NCBI GenBank assembly: GCA_001899145.1
Contig: MKVF01000021.1
Coordinates: 465,844 to 529,843 of the forward strand
DNA: 64,000 nt
Source of the DNA: Flavobacteriia bacterium 40-80
GTDB lineage: Bacteria > Bacteroidota > Bacteroidia > Flavobacteriales_D > Crocinitomicaceae
Reading direction: 5' to 3'
Shown here: positions 7,772 to 15,167 of the stretch, piece by piece
How the letters are laid out: each line of letters opens with the position of its first letter
How positions within the stretch are numbered: the first letter of the stretch is position 1
Made by a program: the position numbers and the translations under genes
Notes under the pieces: model-generated
The model's database searches: none
What the model was told of the DNA's origin: nothing
Seen by the model: the letters and a program-made list of their open reading frames with translations, nothing else

Positions 7772-8344
7772 ATGAACAAACTACCAGATTTTGAAATAAA
7801 ACCTTGTGGAGAAATCTCAAACGAATTTCTTAAGATAAACATTGTAAATTTTCAAGATGCTTGTCAATATATTGCAAAGTTACCTTATCGTAGAAATCTT
7901 GATAAAAATGACTTGAAAACAATCTTCGCAGACAATTGCGGAACATGCGGTACAAAGCACGCAATATTGAAAAAGCTTGCGGAAGAAAATGAATTTGAAG
8001 GCTTAAAGTTAATGCTTGGGATTTTTAAAATGAATGCTCAAAATACTGTGGCGGTAACCGAAACTTTGAAAAGATACAATCTTGAGTTTATACCAGAAGC
8101 TCATAATTATTTGAAGTTCGAAAATGAAATTCTGGATTTCACAAAGCGAAATTCTAGTGCATCAGATTTTGAAGATAGTTTATTGCTGGAAATAGAAATG
8201 TTATCTAATCAGATTTCACATTACAAAGTGGAATTTCATAAAGAGTTTTTGAAAAAATGGTTAACCGAAAATCCTGAAATAGAATTTAACATAGAAAGAT
8301 TATGGAAAATTAGAGAAAAATGCATTGAAGACTTAAGCAATTAG
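7772..8344 (+). CDS. Cassette protein of unknown function with conserved-looking Cys/His motif
   Basis: A soluble 190-aa protein with no signal peptide. The central segment DNCGTCGTKHAILKKLAEE (about residues 54-72), followed about 45 residues later by PEAHNYLKF, resembles the Cys and His neighbourhoods of transglutaminase-like cysteine peptidases; an Asp partner cannot be identified. This is a similarity of pattern only. The C-terminal third is helical. The stop codon overlaps the 15-nt left arm of site 9, so gene and recombination site are fused. It is the sole gene of cassette 7742-8462. Confidence 0.65.
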   Translation: MNKLPDFEIKPCGEISNEFLKINIVNFQDACQYIAKLPYRRNLDKNDLKTIFADNCGTCGTKHAILKKLAEENEFEGLKLMLGIFKMNAQNTVAVTETLKRYNLEFIPEAHNYLKFENEILDFTKRNSSASDFEDSLLLEIEMLSNQISHYKVEFHKEFLKKWLTENPEIEFNIERLWKIREKCIEDLSN

Positions 8345-8470
8345 TGCTAACAGCGGTTTGGCGCAATAGCTCGTTTTTCTTTCTTGGAAAATACTCTGAA
8401 CTTCAGAATTTCTTATTACATTTTTTCTTAACTTGCCGCTACTGCCGCCAAGCCGCGGCACGTTATACTT
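8339..8470 (+). other. attC-like site 9 (last of the array)
   Basis: The left arm GCAATTAGTGCTAAC (8337-8351) is a 15-nt exact reverse complement of the right arm of site 8. Right box GTTATACTT (8462-8470). Inner arms TTTGGCGCAATAGC and GCTACTGCCGCCAAG pair with one extra base, like the unpaired base of attC sites. No later site was found. Confidence 0.75.
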
Positions 8471-8737
8471 CTAGTTTTATTTAAACTTCATATTTTTCAA
8501 TCATTTCTAATTGTAAAACCCACTCCACTCACTCTTTCAGGTCCTTTTTCTTTCAGAAACAGGAGTGAGTTCCGATGAAAGAGAATTGTAGAAAAAGGTT
8601 CAAATCCTCAATTAAAAATTTCGAAATTTCTCTGTTTCTTTTTGTTCTCTTCTTTCACAATCAAACTTGCTCTTGTGTATTCTTTTAGTATTAATCCACC
8701 ACTCTCTGTTTGAGAGTATTCTATAAGTCCCCCGTAG
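8471..8737. other. Non-coding stretch after the last cassette site
   Basis: No convincing gene. It holds two possible hairpins: ACTCACTC (8527-8534) against GAGTGAGT (8563-8570), and ACTCTC (8701-8706) against GAGAGT (8712-8717). A 37-codon ATG frame (8575-8688) with one hydrophobic stretch is too short to support. This may be the scar where the last cassette lost its gene. Confidence 0.4.
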
Positions 8738-8802
8738 AATTACCTGTTTTATAAAACAGGTAATTACCTGCTCTCTTATAACAATGGTAGTAAGTAAATT
8801 TG
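8738..8802 (+). promoter_or_regulatory. Operator-like triple half-site and TAnnTTTG promoter
   Basis: A perfect 28-bp palindrome spans 8738-8765 and overlaps a perfect 14-bp palindrome CAGGTAATTACCTG (8757-8770). This makes three half-sites: AATTACCTG (8738), CAGGTAATT (8757) and AATTACCTG (8762). A Bacteroidota -7 element TAAATTTG follows at 8795-8802, 72 nt before the 85-aa gene. The spacing places the palindromes just upstream of or over the -33 region, where a dimeric regulator would act. Which regulator is unknown. Confidence 0.5.
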
Positions 8803-8874
8803 TTTATAGAAGCTTCTAAAGGCGGAGTCCGAAAAACCTTAATAGAGTAGGAGAATTTATTTAAACTTTAAAAC

Positions 8875-9132
8875 ATGTCAATTACTGTAAAAAATGAAAC
8901 TGCAAATGAAATAAACGTTTCAATTAATAAATGGGGAAGAGATGGTGATACCAGCTACTTCAAGATCAAATCTCAAAAGAGCGAAACCTGGGATCGCAGT
9001 GATGATAGAGGTTTTGTGATGTATTTGAGCGAGAGTGGAATCTTAGACGGGCCTTATTATGTGAGAGCCGGATCTACAGTTACATTTCAAAGTAACGGGA
9101 AAGTAAATGGAGCAATTAAGATTCCCGGTTAA
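8875..9132 (+). CDS. Small beta-rich protein of unknown function
   Basis: An 85-aa protein, probably an all-beta sandwich. It has alternating strands (SITVKNETANEINVSINKWG, TSYFKIKSQKSETWDRSDDR) and a terminal strand rich in Gly and Ser, without Cys, signal peptide or membrane segment. I have a weak impression of similarity to small intracellular beta proteins found scattered in bacteria and fungi but cannot name a family. It has its own promoter candidate, a GGAG ribosome-binding sequence upstream and a strong terminator behind, so it is a monocistronic unit between the array and the chromosome. It could be the last, site-less cassette gene. Confidence 0.65.
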   Translation: MSITVKNETANEINVSINKWGRDGDTSYFKIKSQKSETWDRSDDRGFVMYLSESGILDGPYYVRAGSTVTFQSNGKVNGAIKIPG

Positions 9133-9149
9133 TTAGAACGAAATGATTT

Positions 9150-9190
9150 AAAAAAGGATGATCGTACTTACTATATGATTATCCTTTTTT
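9150..9190 (+). terminator. Rho-independent terminator of the 85-aa gene
   Basis: AAAAAAGGATGATC (9150-9163) pairs with GATTATCCTTTTTT (9177-9190) with one wobble, loop of 13 nt and a T run. Confidence 0.8.
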
Positions 9191-9259
9191 AATATACACT
9201 TATCAGCATGAATTTGAAAAAGTTAAAACTTTAAATTATGCATTTAGTTATTTTATATG

Positions 9260-9267
9260 TAAATTTG
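9260..9267 (+). promoter_or_regulatory. -7 promoter element of the Ntn hydrolase gene
   Basis: TAAATTTG fits TAnnTTTG, 43 nt upstream of the ATG. No clear TTTG -33 element is visible. Confidence 0.4.
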
Positions 9268-9309
9268 TAGCACTAAACTACAATTGAGAAATTTTAAAAC
9301 CTATCTGAT

Positions 9310-10365
9310 ATGATAAGATACACTTTGCCTAAAGCCGTGGCGATTTTCGTCCTTGTGATGATTTGTATTCCTCAACGCCTGAATGCCTGTACCAGAGTTG
9401 TATATAAGGGACCTGATAATACTGTTATCACTGCCCGCTCAATGGACTGGAAAGATGAAATTGATGCCAATCTCTGGATTTTTCCGAGAGGATTGGAAAG
9501 ATCAGGAAATGTCGGTGATAAATCAGTGAAATGGACCTCAAAGTATGGCAGTGTTATAACCAGCGCATGGGATATTGCTACTGCAGACGGAATCAATGAA
9601 AAAGGATTAGTTGCAAATGTACTTTGGCTGGTAGAAAGCGAATATCCGAAATTTGACCCGAAAGGATCAAAGCCCGGCATTACGATCGCTGCCTGGGCAC
9701 AGTATGTATTGGATAACTATGCGACCGTAAAGGAAGCGGTGGACGAATTGCGTAAGGAGCAATTTGTCATTGTGTCCGACTACATTCCCGGAACGGAAAA
9801 ATTCACTACACTGCACCTTTCGATTTCAGATGCTACCGGAGATAATGCCATTTTTGAATACATTGGTGGTAAATTAAATATTCACCACCACCCATCCTAT
9901 ACCGTTATGACCAATTCCCCGATATTTGAAGAACAGCTGGCCATCAACCGCTACTGGCAGGGGATTCCCGGAACAATAATGCTTCCCGGAACGAACAGAG
10001 CAACAGACAGATATGCCCGGGCTTCTTATTATATCAATGCGATACCGCAGACAACCGATATACGCATTGCCGTTGCCAGTGTATTCAGTGTTATCCGGAA
10101 TTGCTCCGTACCATTCGGAATTTCATCAGAAACCGAACCGAATATTTCATCTACCCGCTGGAGATCGGTAGCTGACCAGAAGCATCTCGTATATTATTTT
10201 GAAACGGTTAAAACACCGAATACTTTTTGGGTAGATTTAAAAAACATCGACTTCAGCAACAATTCAGGTGCCAGGAGATTAAGTGTAAGTAAAAATGAAA
10301 CGTATGCCGGGGAAACATCCGGGCAGTTTGTGGCTGCTAAGCCATTTACGTTTGTCGGTATATAA
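9310..10365 (+). CDS. Exported choloylglycine hydrolase/penicillin acylase-family Ntn amidohydrolase
   Basis: A 351-aa protein of the linear amide C-N hydrolase family (conjugated bile-acid hydrolase, penicillin V acylase). The signal peptide (hydrophobic AVAIFVLVMICI) ends at Ala26, so cleavage would expose Cys27 of ACTRVVY as the N-terminal nucleophile. Other family marks are TARSMDW (about 38-44), the ADGINEKGLVANVLWL segment with its Asn, and TNSPIFEEQ (the conserved Asn-Ser-Pro). Location is periplasmic or outside the cell. The substrate could be an acyl-homoserine lactone, an N-acyl amino acid or a beta-lactam; sequence alone does not decide. The gene stands alone behind a TAnnTTTG element and is convergent with the next gene. 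Confidence 0.88.
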   Translation: MIRYTLPKAVAIFVLVMICIPQRLNACTRVVYKGPDNTVITARSMDWKDEIDANLWIFPRGLERSGNVGDKSVKWTSKYGSVITSAWDIATADGINEKGLVANVLWLVESEYPKFDPKGSKPGITIAAWAQYVLDNYATVKEAVDELRKEQFVIVSDYIPGTEKFTTLHLSISDATGDNAIFEYIGGKLNIHHHPSYTVMTNSPIFEEQLAINRYWQGIPGTIMLPGTNRATDRYARASYYINAIPQTTDIRIAVASVFSVIRNCSVPFGISSETEPNISSTRWRSVADQKHLVYYFETVKTPNTFWVDLKNIDFSNNSGARRLSVSKNETYAGETSGQFVAAKPFTFVGI

Positions 10366-10431
10366 GTAGGTGTATTTTATGAGGTTAGTGAATGATTTGA
10401 TGAGTAGCACTAAAATGTTAAAAGCTTGAGA

Positions 10432-11025
10432 TCACTCCTCATCACCCTGCTCAATAACCCTCTCCAGCTCCGTTATAATACGCTCATTTCCCCGGTTATT
10501 CTTTTTTGATTGCTTTGGACGAATAACGAACCAGCTGAACGCGATCCATCCCACTGAAACGGTATAAACAGTGATTGCCATAATAACCGGCATCCTTATG
10601 GCATATTCATATAAATAAAGCCCTATTGCAAAAAGCAGTAATAAGTGATATAATCCCATTAATCCGGTTTGAATCAGCCGTTCTTTATTTTTAATTTTCA
10701 GCAGATTGTCAAAATATTCGCGGCTGCTCATATTTTTGTTAAGCCCTCTGTACAATGGGAACAGCTTGTTGTAAATGAAAAGAAAAATGCTCATTGCCAA
10801 AACAGCCAGTATAATTCCCAATTTGGTGCTCCAGAACAACGGCCGGCACATGATCCATATTCCCGCCATTATGGCGATAGTGGCAAACAGGCAGACGTTG
10901 GCAATTATTAACTGCCTTAATTTTTGAGACCGCAGCTGTTTTATTTTTTTATGCAACGCGTTGATATCAAGTGGTGGAACCGGTTGCTGGTTCCATAATT
11001 CTGAAAAATTTATATCCTCACTCAT
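10432..11025 (-). CDS. Four-helix membrane protein, probable anti-sigma partner
   Basis: A 197-aa protein with a soluble N-terminus of about 35 residues (FSELWNQQPVPPLDINALHK) and four hydrophobic segments (about 39-60, 66-88, 116-136, 145-165), then a charged tail. Its start overlaps the stop of the sigma-factor gene by 8 nt, so the two are translationally coupled. Genes placed directly after ECF sigma factors usually encode membrane anti-sigma factors. This one has no classical zinc-binding ASD motif, so the role rests on position. Confidence 0.65.
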   Translation of the reverse strand: MSEDINFSELWNQQPVPPLDINALHKKIKQLRSQKLRQLIIANVCLFATIAIMAGIWIMCRPLFWSTKLGIILAVLAMSIFLFIYNKLFPLYRGLNKNMSSREYFDNLLKIKNKERLIQTGLMGLYHLLLLFAIGLYLYEYAIRMPVIMAITVYTVSVGWIAFSWFVIRPKQSKKNNRGNERIITELERVIEQGDEE

Positions 11026-11485
11026 TTTCTTTAAATTTTTTGTTCAACTTTTCTTTGATTCTGTGAATTTTCACCCGGATATTACTCTCGGAAAACCCCG
11101 TAATATTGGCGATCTCGGCTTGCCGGATTCCTTCCAGCTCAAGAGAAATAATAATTCGTTCGTTTTCAGGTAATTCAGAAATATACTGATACAATAGCTG
11201 CACTTTGGGTTCAGGCGATTCCTGCTTTTCTTCCGCGAGATGAACGGGAAGCACTGTTTTTACCATTCGTTTTTCTTTTTCGATCTGCCGCAGGCAGGTA
11301 TTAACCGCAATTCTGAAGATCCAGGTTCCGATACCGGCTTCATTTCTGAATTTCGGCAGTTGCTGCCAAACCGTGATAAACGTTTCCTGAGCCAGGTCCT
11401 GAGCGGAACTGAAATCGTTTACATATCCCAGGCAAAGGCGGAATATTTTTTGCCAGTACGCTTTATAGATATCTTCGAACTTCAT
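11018..11485 (-). CDS. ECF-family RNA polymerase sigma factor
   Basis: A compact 155-aa sigma-70 factor with only regions 2 and 4. Region 2 is about residues 5-70 (SSAQDLAQETFITVWQQL, then GTWIFRIAVNTCLRQI). Region 4 is about 95-150 (LPENERIIISLELEGIRQAE, then TGFSESNIRVKIHRIKEKL, the helix-turn-helix that reads the -35 region). It lies in a tight operon: its ATG overlaps the hydrolase stop by 4 nt, and its own end overlaps the membrane-protein gene. The operon order suggests that the membrane protein controls it. Confidence 0.9.
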   Translation of the reverse strand: MKFEDIYKAYWQKIFRLCLGYVNDFSSAQDLAQETFITVWQQLPKFRNEAGIGTWIFRIAVNTCLRQIEKEKRMVKTVLPVHLAEEKQESPEPKVQLLYQYISELPENERIIISLELEGIRQAEIANITGFSESNIRVKIHRIKEKLNKKFKENE

Positions 11486-12330
11486 TCAGCTGCATTTAAG
11501 AAATCACGTATTTGCGCAATATACCATTCCGTGTCGTCATACATTATAAAGTGTAATCCTTTGGTGGCGTAACGCAAATCTGCTTTTTTCAGATTTTTAT
11601 ACTGTTCTTCAATCACGGTTGTGAAATTGATGAAATAAGATTCCAGCAGAACCAGAGCTGGGCATTTTATACGGCTGATATTATCCCTTAGATCTGTATT
11701 GGAAAAATCACAGTACATTGCTGCAAACGTTTCACGATCTGATTTTACAGACCAGCCGGCTATCACTTCCTGCATATTCTTGTTTGTTGTCAGGCTGGCG
11801 GCAGCTGTATTCTGCATCTGCTGAAACTGATCATCGGTCATACCGGTAATATGCCGGATCAGCCCGGAACAATTATTCGTGTCGTTCGATTTAAAGTCGT
11901 TGTTTGTCAGCGCTGCAATACAGGGAAGTGCATCCACGATAATTATTTTTTCCGGTAAGTCAGGGTAATCTGACGCGATCGCCATTGCCAGGCCTCCTCC
12001 CATGCTGTGGCCGATAATGATCGGTTTGCTGATATGATTATCCCTGATAAATTGCACAATGCCTTTTTCCCAGTTTTTGAAGCTCGCGCCGGCTTTGGGA
12101 GCTGTACCCGCAAAACCTGCCATTGTCAGTGTATAACAAGTATAATTCTTCCGGAGAGATTCAACAGTTTCGCTCCATACATCACCCGAACAGGCGAACC
12201 CGGGAAGGAGCAGGACGGATTGATCTCCATTCCCTGTTTTTGATACGTGGAAGGGATATTCATTTACTTGTTGCCCTTTAAGATAAAGGCAGCTGCTCAG
12301 AAAGAAAAAAACAGAAATAATACTTCTCAT
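11482..12330 (-). CDS. Exported alpha/beta hydrolase
   Basis: A 282-aa alpha/beta-hydrolase-fold protein with a short signal peptide (FFFLSSCLYLKGQQ). The nucleophile elbow GHSMGG (about residues 107-112) is present, a possible acid lies around LVLLESYFINF, and the catalytic His is likely in KGLHFIMYDD. HG-like oxyanion residues occur in LLPGFACSGDVW. It is probably an esterase or lactonase of the periplasm; the substrate is unknown. It is the first gene of the operon with the ECF sigma factor, an unusual partner, and may be part of the same stress response. Confidence 0.8.
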   Translation of the reverse strand: MRSIISVFFFLSSCLYLKGQQVNEYPFHVSKTGNGDQSVLLLPGFACSGDVWSETVESLRKNYTCYTLTMAGFAGTAPKAGASFKNWEKGIVQFIRDNHISKPIIIGHSMGGGLAMAIASDYPDLPEKIIIVDALPCIAALTNNDFKSNDTNNCSGLIRHITGMTDDQFQQMQNTAAASLTTNKNMQEVIAGWSVKSDRETFAAMYCDFSNTDLRDNISRIKCPALVLLESYFINFTTVIEEQYKNLKKADLRYATKGLHFIMYDDTEWYIAQIRDFLNAAE

Positions 12331-12462
12331 AACTTTTTGTTTTTAATGATGTGTTGTGGTTTGGATACGGCAATCATTAAAATGTTACATACGTATTGCT
12401 TATTTCTGGTGCTGTTTTATTGTGTTTACACGTGACAGCTGTTTTTAGCTTGTATTTTGCGC

Positions 12463-13761
12463 TTAAAAAGAAGCATCGCTCTGATTGTTGTTAAAAAAGC
12501 TCTCTTTCTCTTTGTGCTTCACAATGGAACGCAGGGAAGAATCAGAAGAGAAGTAGCTTCCTGCCCAGTTGATAAGAATGATCAGGCGGTTTTTTACCGT
12601 TAAGATCAGCATCAGGTGGACAAACATCCAGACCAGCCATGCAAAGATCCCGGAGAACCTGAAATTAGGCAGATCGACTACTGCTTTGTTCTTACCCACT
12701 GTTGCCATGGATCCTAAGTCTTTGTATTCATATTCTTTCCAGTCTATGAAAGAATCATTTTTCAAAAGGTTCTTACCCAAAAGCTTTCCCTGATTTTTAG
12801 CGACGTTCGCCAATTGGGGATGCCCTTCAGGATATTTCGGCGTTTCCATATAGGCGATATCACCTATTGCAAAGATATCCTTATAACCTTCGACCTGATT
12901 AAAACGATTTACTTTTAGCCGGTTTCCGCGGACGTATTGCGCTTTGTCGAGTCCCTGGATGCTGTTCGCAACGACACCGGCAGACCAGATCAGGTTGTAG
13001 GTTGGTATTTGCTCTCCGTTTGCAAGCGTAGCGATATGTCCGTCATAATCTTTGACAACCATTTGCGTCCGGACGTTAATTCCCAGGTCTTCCAGGTATT
13101 TTCTGGATTTTTTGTGAGCATTTTCACTCATGGGATTCAGCACATTCGGGCTGCCTTCTATCAGGTGGATTTTCAGTCTGCTGAAGTCAAAAAACGTATA
13201 ATCTTTCGGCAGAATTTTATTTCGCATTTCAGCCAGCGAACCTGCCAGCTCTACTCCTGTCGGGCCTCCTCCGACAATAACGATATTCAGGTGCTTTTCA
13301 ATCTCTTCCGGGTCTTTCGTGTTCAAAACCGACTCAAAATTATTTAAAATATGGTTGTGCATTTGCGTTGCTTCCTCGGTCGCTTTTAATGTCAGCGCAT
13401 ATTTTTCCAGGTTTTTGTTTCCGAAGAAGTTCGTTTTACATCCATATCCCAGCACGAGATAATCGTAGCTGAATTCACCGATATTGGTAATTACTTTTTT
13501 TTCGTCTGTATTAACAACTTCGACAGCAGCCATCTTGAATTCCATATTTTTTGTCCCCTGAAAAACTTTCCTGAACGGGAAAATAATGCTGTTGACATCC
13601 AGCATGGAGCAGGCAACCTGGTAAAACAAAGGCTGGAACATGTGATGATTCTGTTTGTCGATAAGCAGGATGTCATAATTTCCTTTGTTTTTCAATGCTT
13701 TTGCGAATTCCATTCCGGCGAACCCTCCGCCTACAAGAATGACTTTTTTCCTTTTGCTCAT
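12463..13761 (-). CDS. ndh: Type II NADH dehydrogenase (NDH-2)
   Basis: A 432-aa flavoprotein with two Rossmann nucleotide-binding motifs: VGGGFAGMEFAKAL near the N-terminus for FAD and IVGGGPTGVELAGSLAEM (about 161-178) for NADH. A third FAD contact is FAIGDIAYM. The C-terminal amphipathic and hydrophobic segment (WLVWMFVHLMLILTVKNRL) anchors the enzyme to the inner membrane, where it passes electrons from NADH to menaquinone without pumping protons. Length is normal for the family. It is monocistronic; the upstream gap of 120 nt is shared with the divergent helicase gene. Confidence 0.92.
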   Translation of the reverse strand: MSKRKKVILVGGGFAGMEFAKALKNKGNYDILLIDKQNHHMFQPLFYQVACSMLDVNSIIFPFRKVFQGTKNMEFKMAAVEVVNTDEKKVITNIGEFSYDYLVLGYGCKTNFFGNKNLEKYALTLKATEEATQMHNHILNNFESVLNTKDPEEIEKHLNIVIVGGGPTGVELAGSLAEMRNKILPKDYTFFDFSRLKIHLIEGSPNVLNPMSENAHKKSRKYLEDLGINVRTQMVVKDYDGHIATLANGEQIPTYNLIWSAGVVANSIQGLDKAQYVRGNRLKVNRFNQVEGYKDIFAIGDIAYMETPKYPEGHPQLANVAKNQGKLLGKNLLKNDSFIDWKEYEYKDLGSMATVGKNKAVVDLPNFRFSGIFAWLVWMFVHLMLILTVKNRLIILINWAGSYFSSDSSLRSIVKHKEKESFFNNNQSDASF

Positions 13762-13881
13762 AAATCTGTAAAATTTACTGTCCTGCTATCCTGCAAAGTT
13801 ATCAACATACCAAAAACAACATAGTATTATTATCTTTTTTTAAGAGAATGGCGTACCTTTACCATAAGTTTATTTTAAAAT

Positions 13882-15102
13882 ATGAAATTTGAAGATTACC
13901 GGATAGCGGAAAGTATCAAAAAAGCGTTGTCAGAACTGAAATTTAAGAAGCCTACTGATATTCAGTTCAAAGCAATCACGCCGATTTTGAACGGAGAAGA
14001 TGTTCTGGCTATTGCCCAGACAGGAACGGGAAAAACCGCTGCGTTTGTGATTCCTGCTATTGAAATGGTGCTTCAGGAGAAAAAACGTCATGCAGATGCG
14101 CATATTCGTTGCCTGACGCTGGTTCCGACACGCGAGCTGGCTGTTCAGATCTCAAAAGTTTTTGAAGAGATAGGGAAGTATTCCAAGCTGAAAGTTGCCT
14201 GCCTTCACGGAGGTGTAGAGCAGGAAAAGCAGATTCAGAGCCTTACAGCGGGAGCAGACGTGCTGGTAACTACTCCAGGTAGGATGTTTGACCTGATCCA
14301 TCAGGGATTTGCAGATATCAGTAAGCTGAAAATGCTGATCCTGGATGAAGCGGACCTTATGCTGGATCTGGGATTTTACAAAGATGTTACAGATACATTA
14401 AAGCATATTCCGAAAAAACGGCAAACCCTGTTTTTCTCCGCTACGATAGATAAGAAAATAAAAAAGCTGGCTTATTCGGTGGTGAAGAATGCCATAAGAA
14501 TTCAGATTTCACCTAAGAATCCGGTAGCGAAAAATATTGATCACGCAGTTGTGTTTGTTGAAATGGACGACAAGCGCTTTTTCCTGGAGAATATCCTGAA
14601 AGAATATGAGAATAAAAAATTTGTAGTGTTTGTCAGAACGAAAGTCCGGGCGGAACGTGTGGTCAAAGCAATGGAGCGTGTGGAGCTGAAAAGTGTTTTT
14701 CTTCACGGTGGAATAGAGCAGAAGGAGCGGTTTAAAATACTGGAGGCATTCCGGAATGGCGAAGAACGGGTTTTGGTGACAACGGATGTCGCTGCCCGGG
14801 GAATTGATATTCCGGACGTGGAATATGTGATTAATTATGACCTTCCTGATAATCCTGAAAATTATGTCCATCGTGTCGGGCGTACAGGTCGTGGAAGAAA
14901 CAGAGGTCAGGCTTTATCATTTTGCAGCGATACAGAAGTTCTATTATTGGAGGCAATTGAAGAGTATACAGGAGAGGAAATTTTACAATACGAGGTCAAA
15001 CCGGAAGATTATGACCAGATTATCTTCGGTTCGGAAGACAGCTCAAATGACTGGAAACGACTGATGAAGCAGTTTGAAACAGACGAATGGCTTGATAAAT
15101 AG
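13882..15102 (+). CDS. DEAD-box ATP-dependent RNA helicase
   Basis: A 406-aa helicase with all core motifs in order: Q motif (KPTDIQFKAI), Walker A AQTGTGKT, PTRELA, TPGR, DEAD, SAT, then in the second RecA domain DVAARGIDIP and HRVGRTGRG. The C-terminal tail after motif VI is short and acidic, unlike the long basic tails of cold-shock RhlE/CsdA forms. It would unwind RNA in ribosome assembly or mRNA turnover. A TACCTTTA element about 30 nt upstream may be its -7 box. Confidence 0.93.
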   Translation: MKFEDYRIAESIKKALSELKFKKPTDIQFKAITPILNGEDVLAIAQTGTGKTAAFVIPAIEMVLQEKKRHADAHIRCLTLVPTRELAVQISKVFEEIGKYSKLKVACLHGGVEQEKQIQSLTAGADVLVTTPGRMFDLIHQGFADISKLKMLILDEADLMLDLGFYKDVTDTLKHIPKKRQTLFFSATIDKKIKKLAYSVVKNAIRIQISPKNPVAKNIDHAVVFVEMDDKRFFLENILKEYENKKFVVFVRTKVRAERVVKAMERVELKSVFLHGGIEQKERFKILEAFRNGEERVLVTTDVAARGIDIPDVEYVINYDLPDNPENYVHRVGRTGRGRNRGQALSFCSDTEVLLLEAIEEYTGEEILQYEVKPEDYDQIIFGSEDSSNDWKRLMKQFETDEWLDK

Positions 15103-15167
15103 AATCAGATTTTAAACGTTTGAAGCCAGACCGTCAGGCTTTAGAAATGTGCATGGGAAAAATAAGG

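Larger units (their letters stand above)
133..8470 (+). mobile_element. Integron-like gene cassette array (nine attC-like sites)
   Basis: Nine sites of about 130-200 nt each begin with a box ending in TAAC, contain inner inverted arms (TTGGCG or GGCGGG against CGCCAA or CCCGCC) and end with a GTT box. All genes between them are on the plus strand, most units carry one gene, and the stop codon lies at or close to the next site. The box that opens each unit is the reverse complement of the box that closes the same unit: 9, 10, 10, 11 and 15 nt perfect in five of eight complete units, one mismatch in two more. Boxes within one physical site often mismatch. This is what excision and integration of circular cassettes through G^TT produces. 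Predicted junctions lie after 321, 1453, 2217, 3039, 4300, 5523, 6376, 7741 and 8462. The boxes (GTTAGCNGT, GTTATCGGT, GTTGGCGGT) depart from the classical GTTRRRY. No integrase is in the window; in an integron it would lie to the left. The array is clearly AT-richer than the chromosome to its right. Confidence 0.75.

Noticed and set aside
133..8470. CRISPR array or REP-type dispersed repeats as explanation of the repeated sites
   Set aside because: Spacing is gene-sized, every site is itself an imperfect palindrome of 130 nt or more, and box pairing is between successive sites. REP or CRISPR repeats would not show reciprocal pairing across each gene.
8575..8688. 37-codon ATG frame with a hydrophobic stretch
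   Set aside because: Very short, Phe-rich by base composition and without a ribosome-binding site; not supported.
15117..15145. Hairpin AAGCC...GGCTT as terminator between helicase and murB
   Set aside because: The stem is only five base pairs and lacks a T run.
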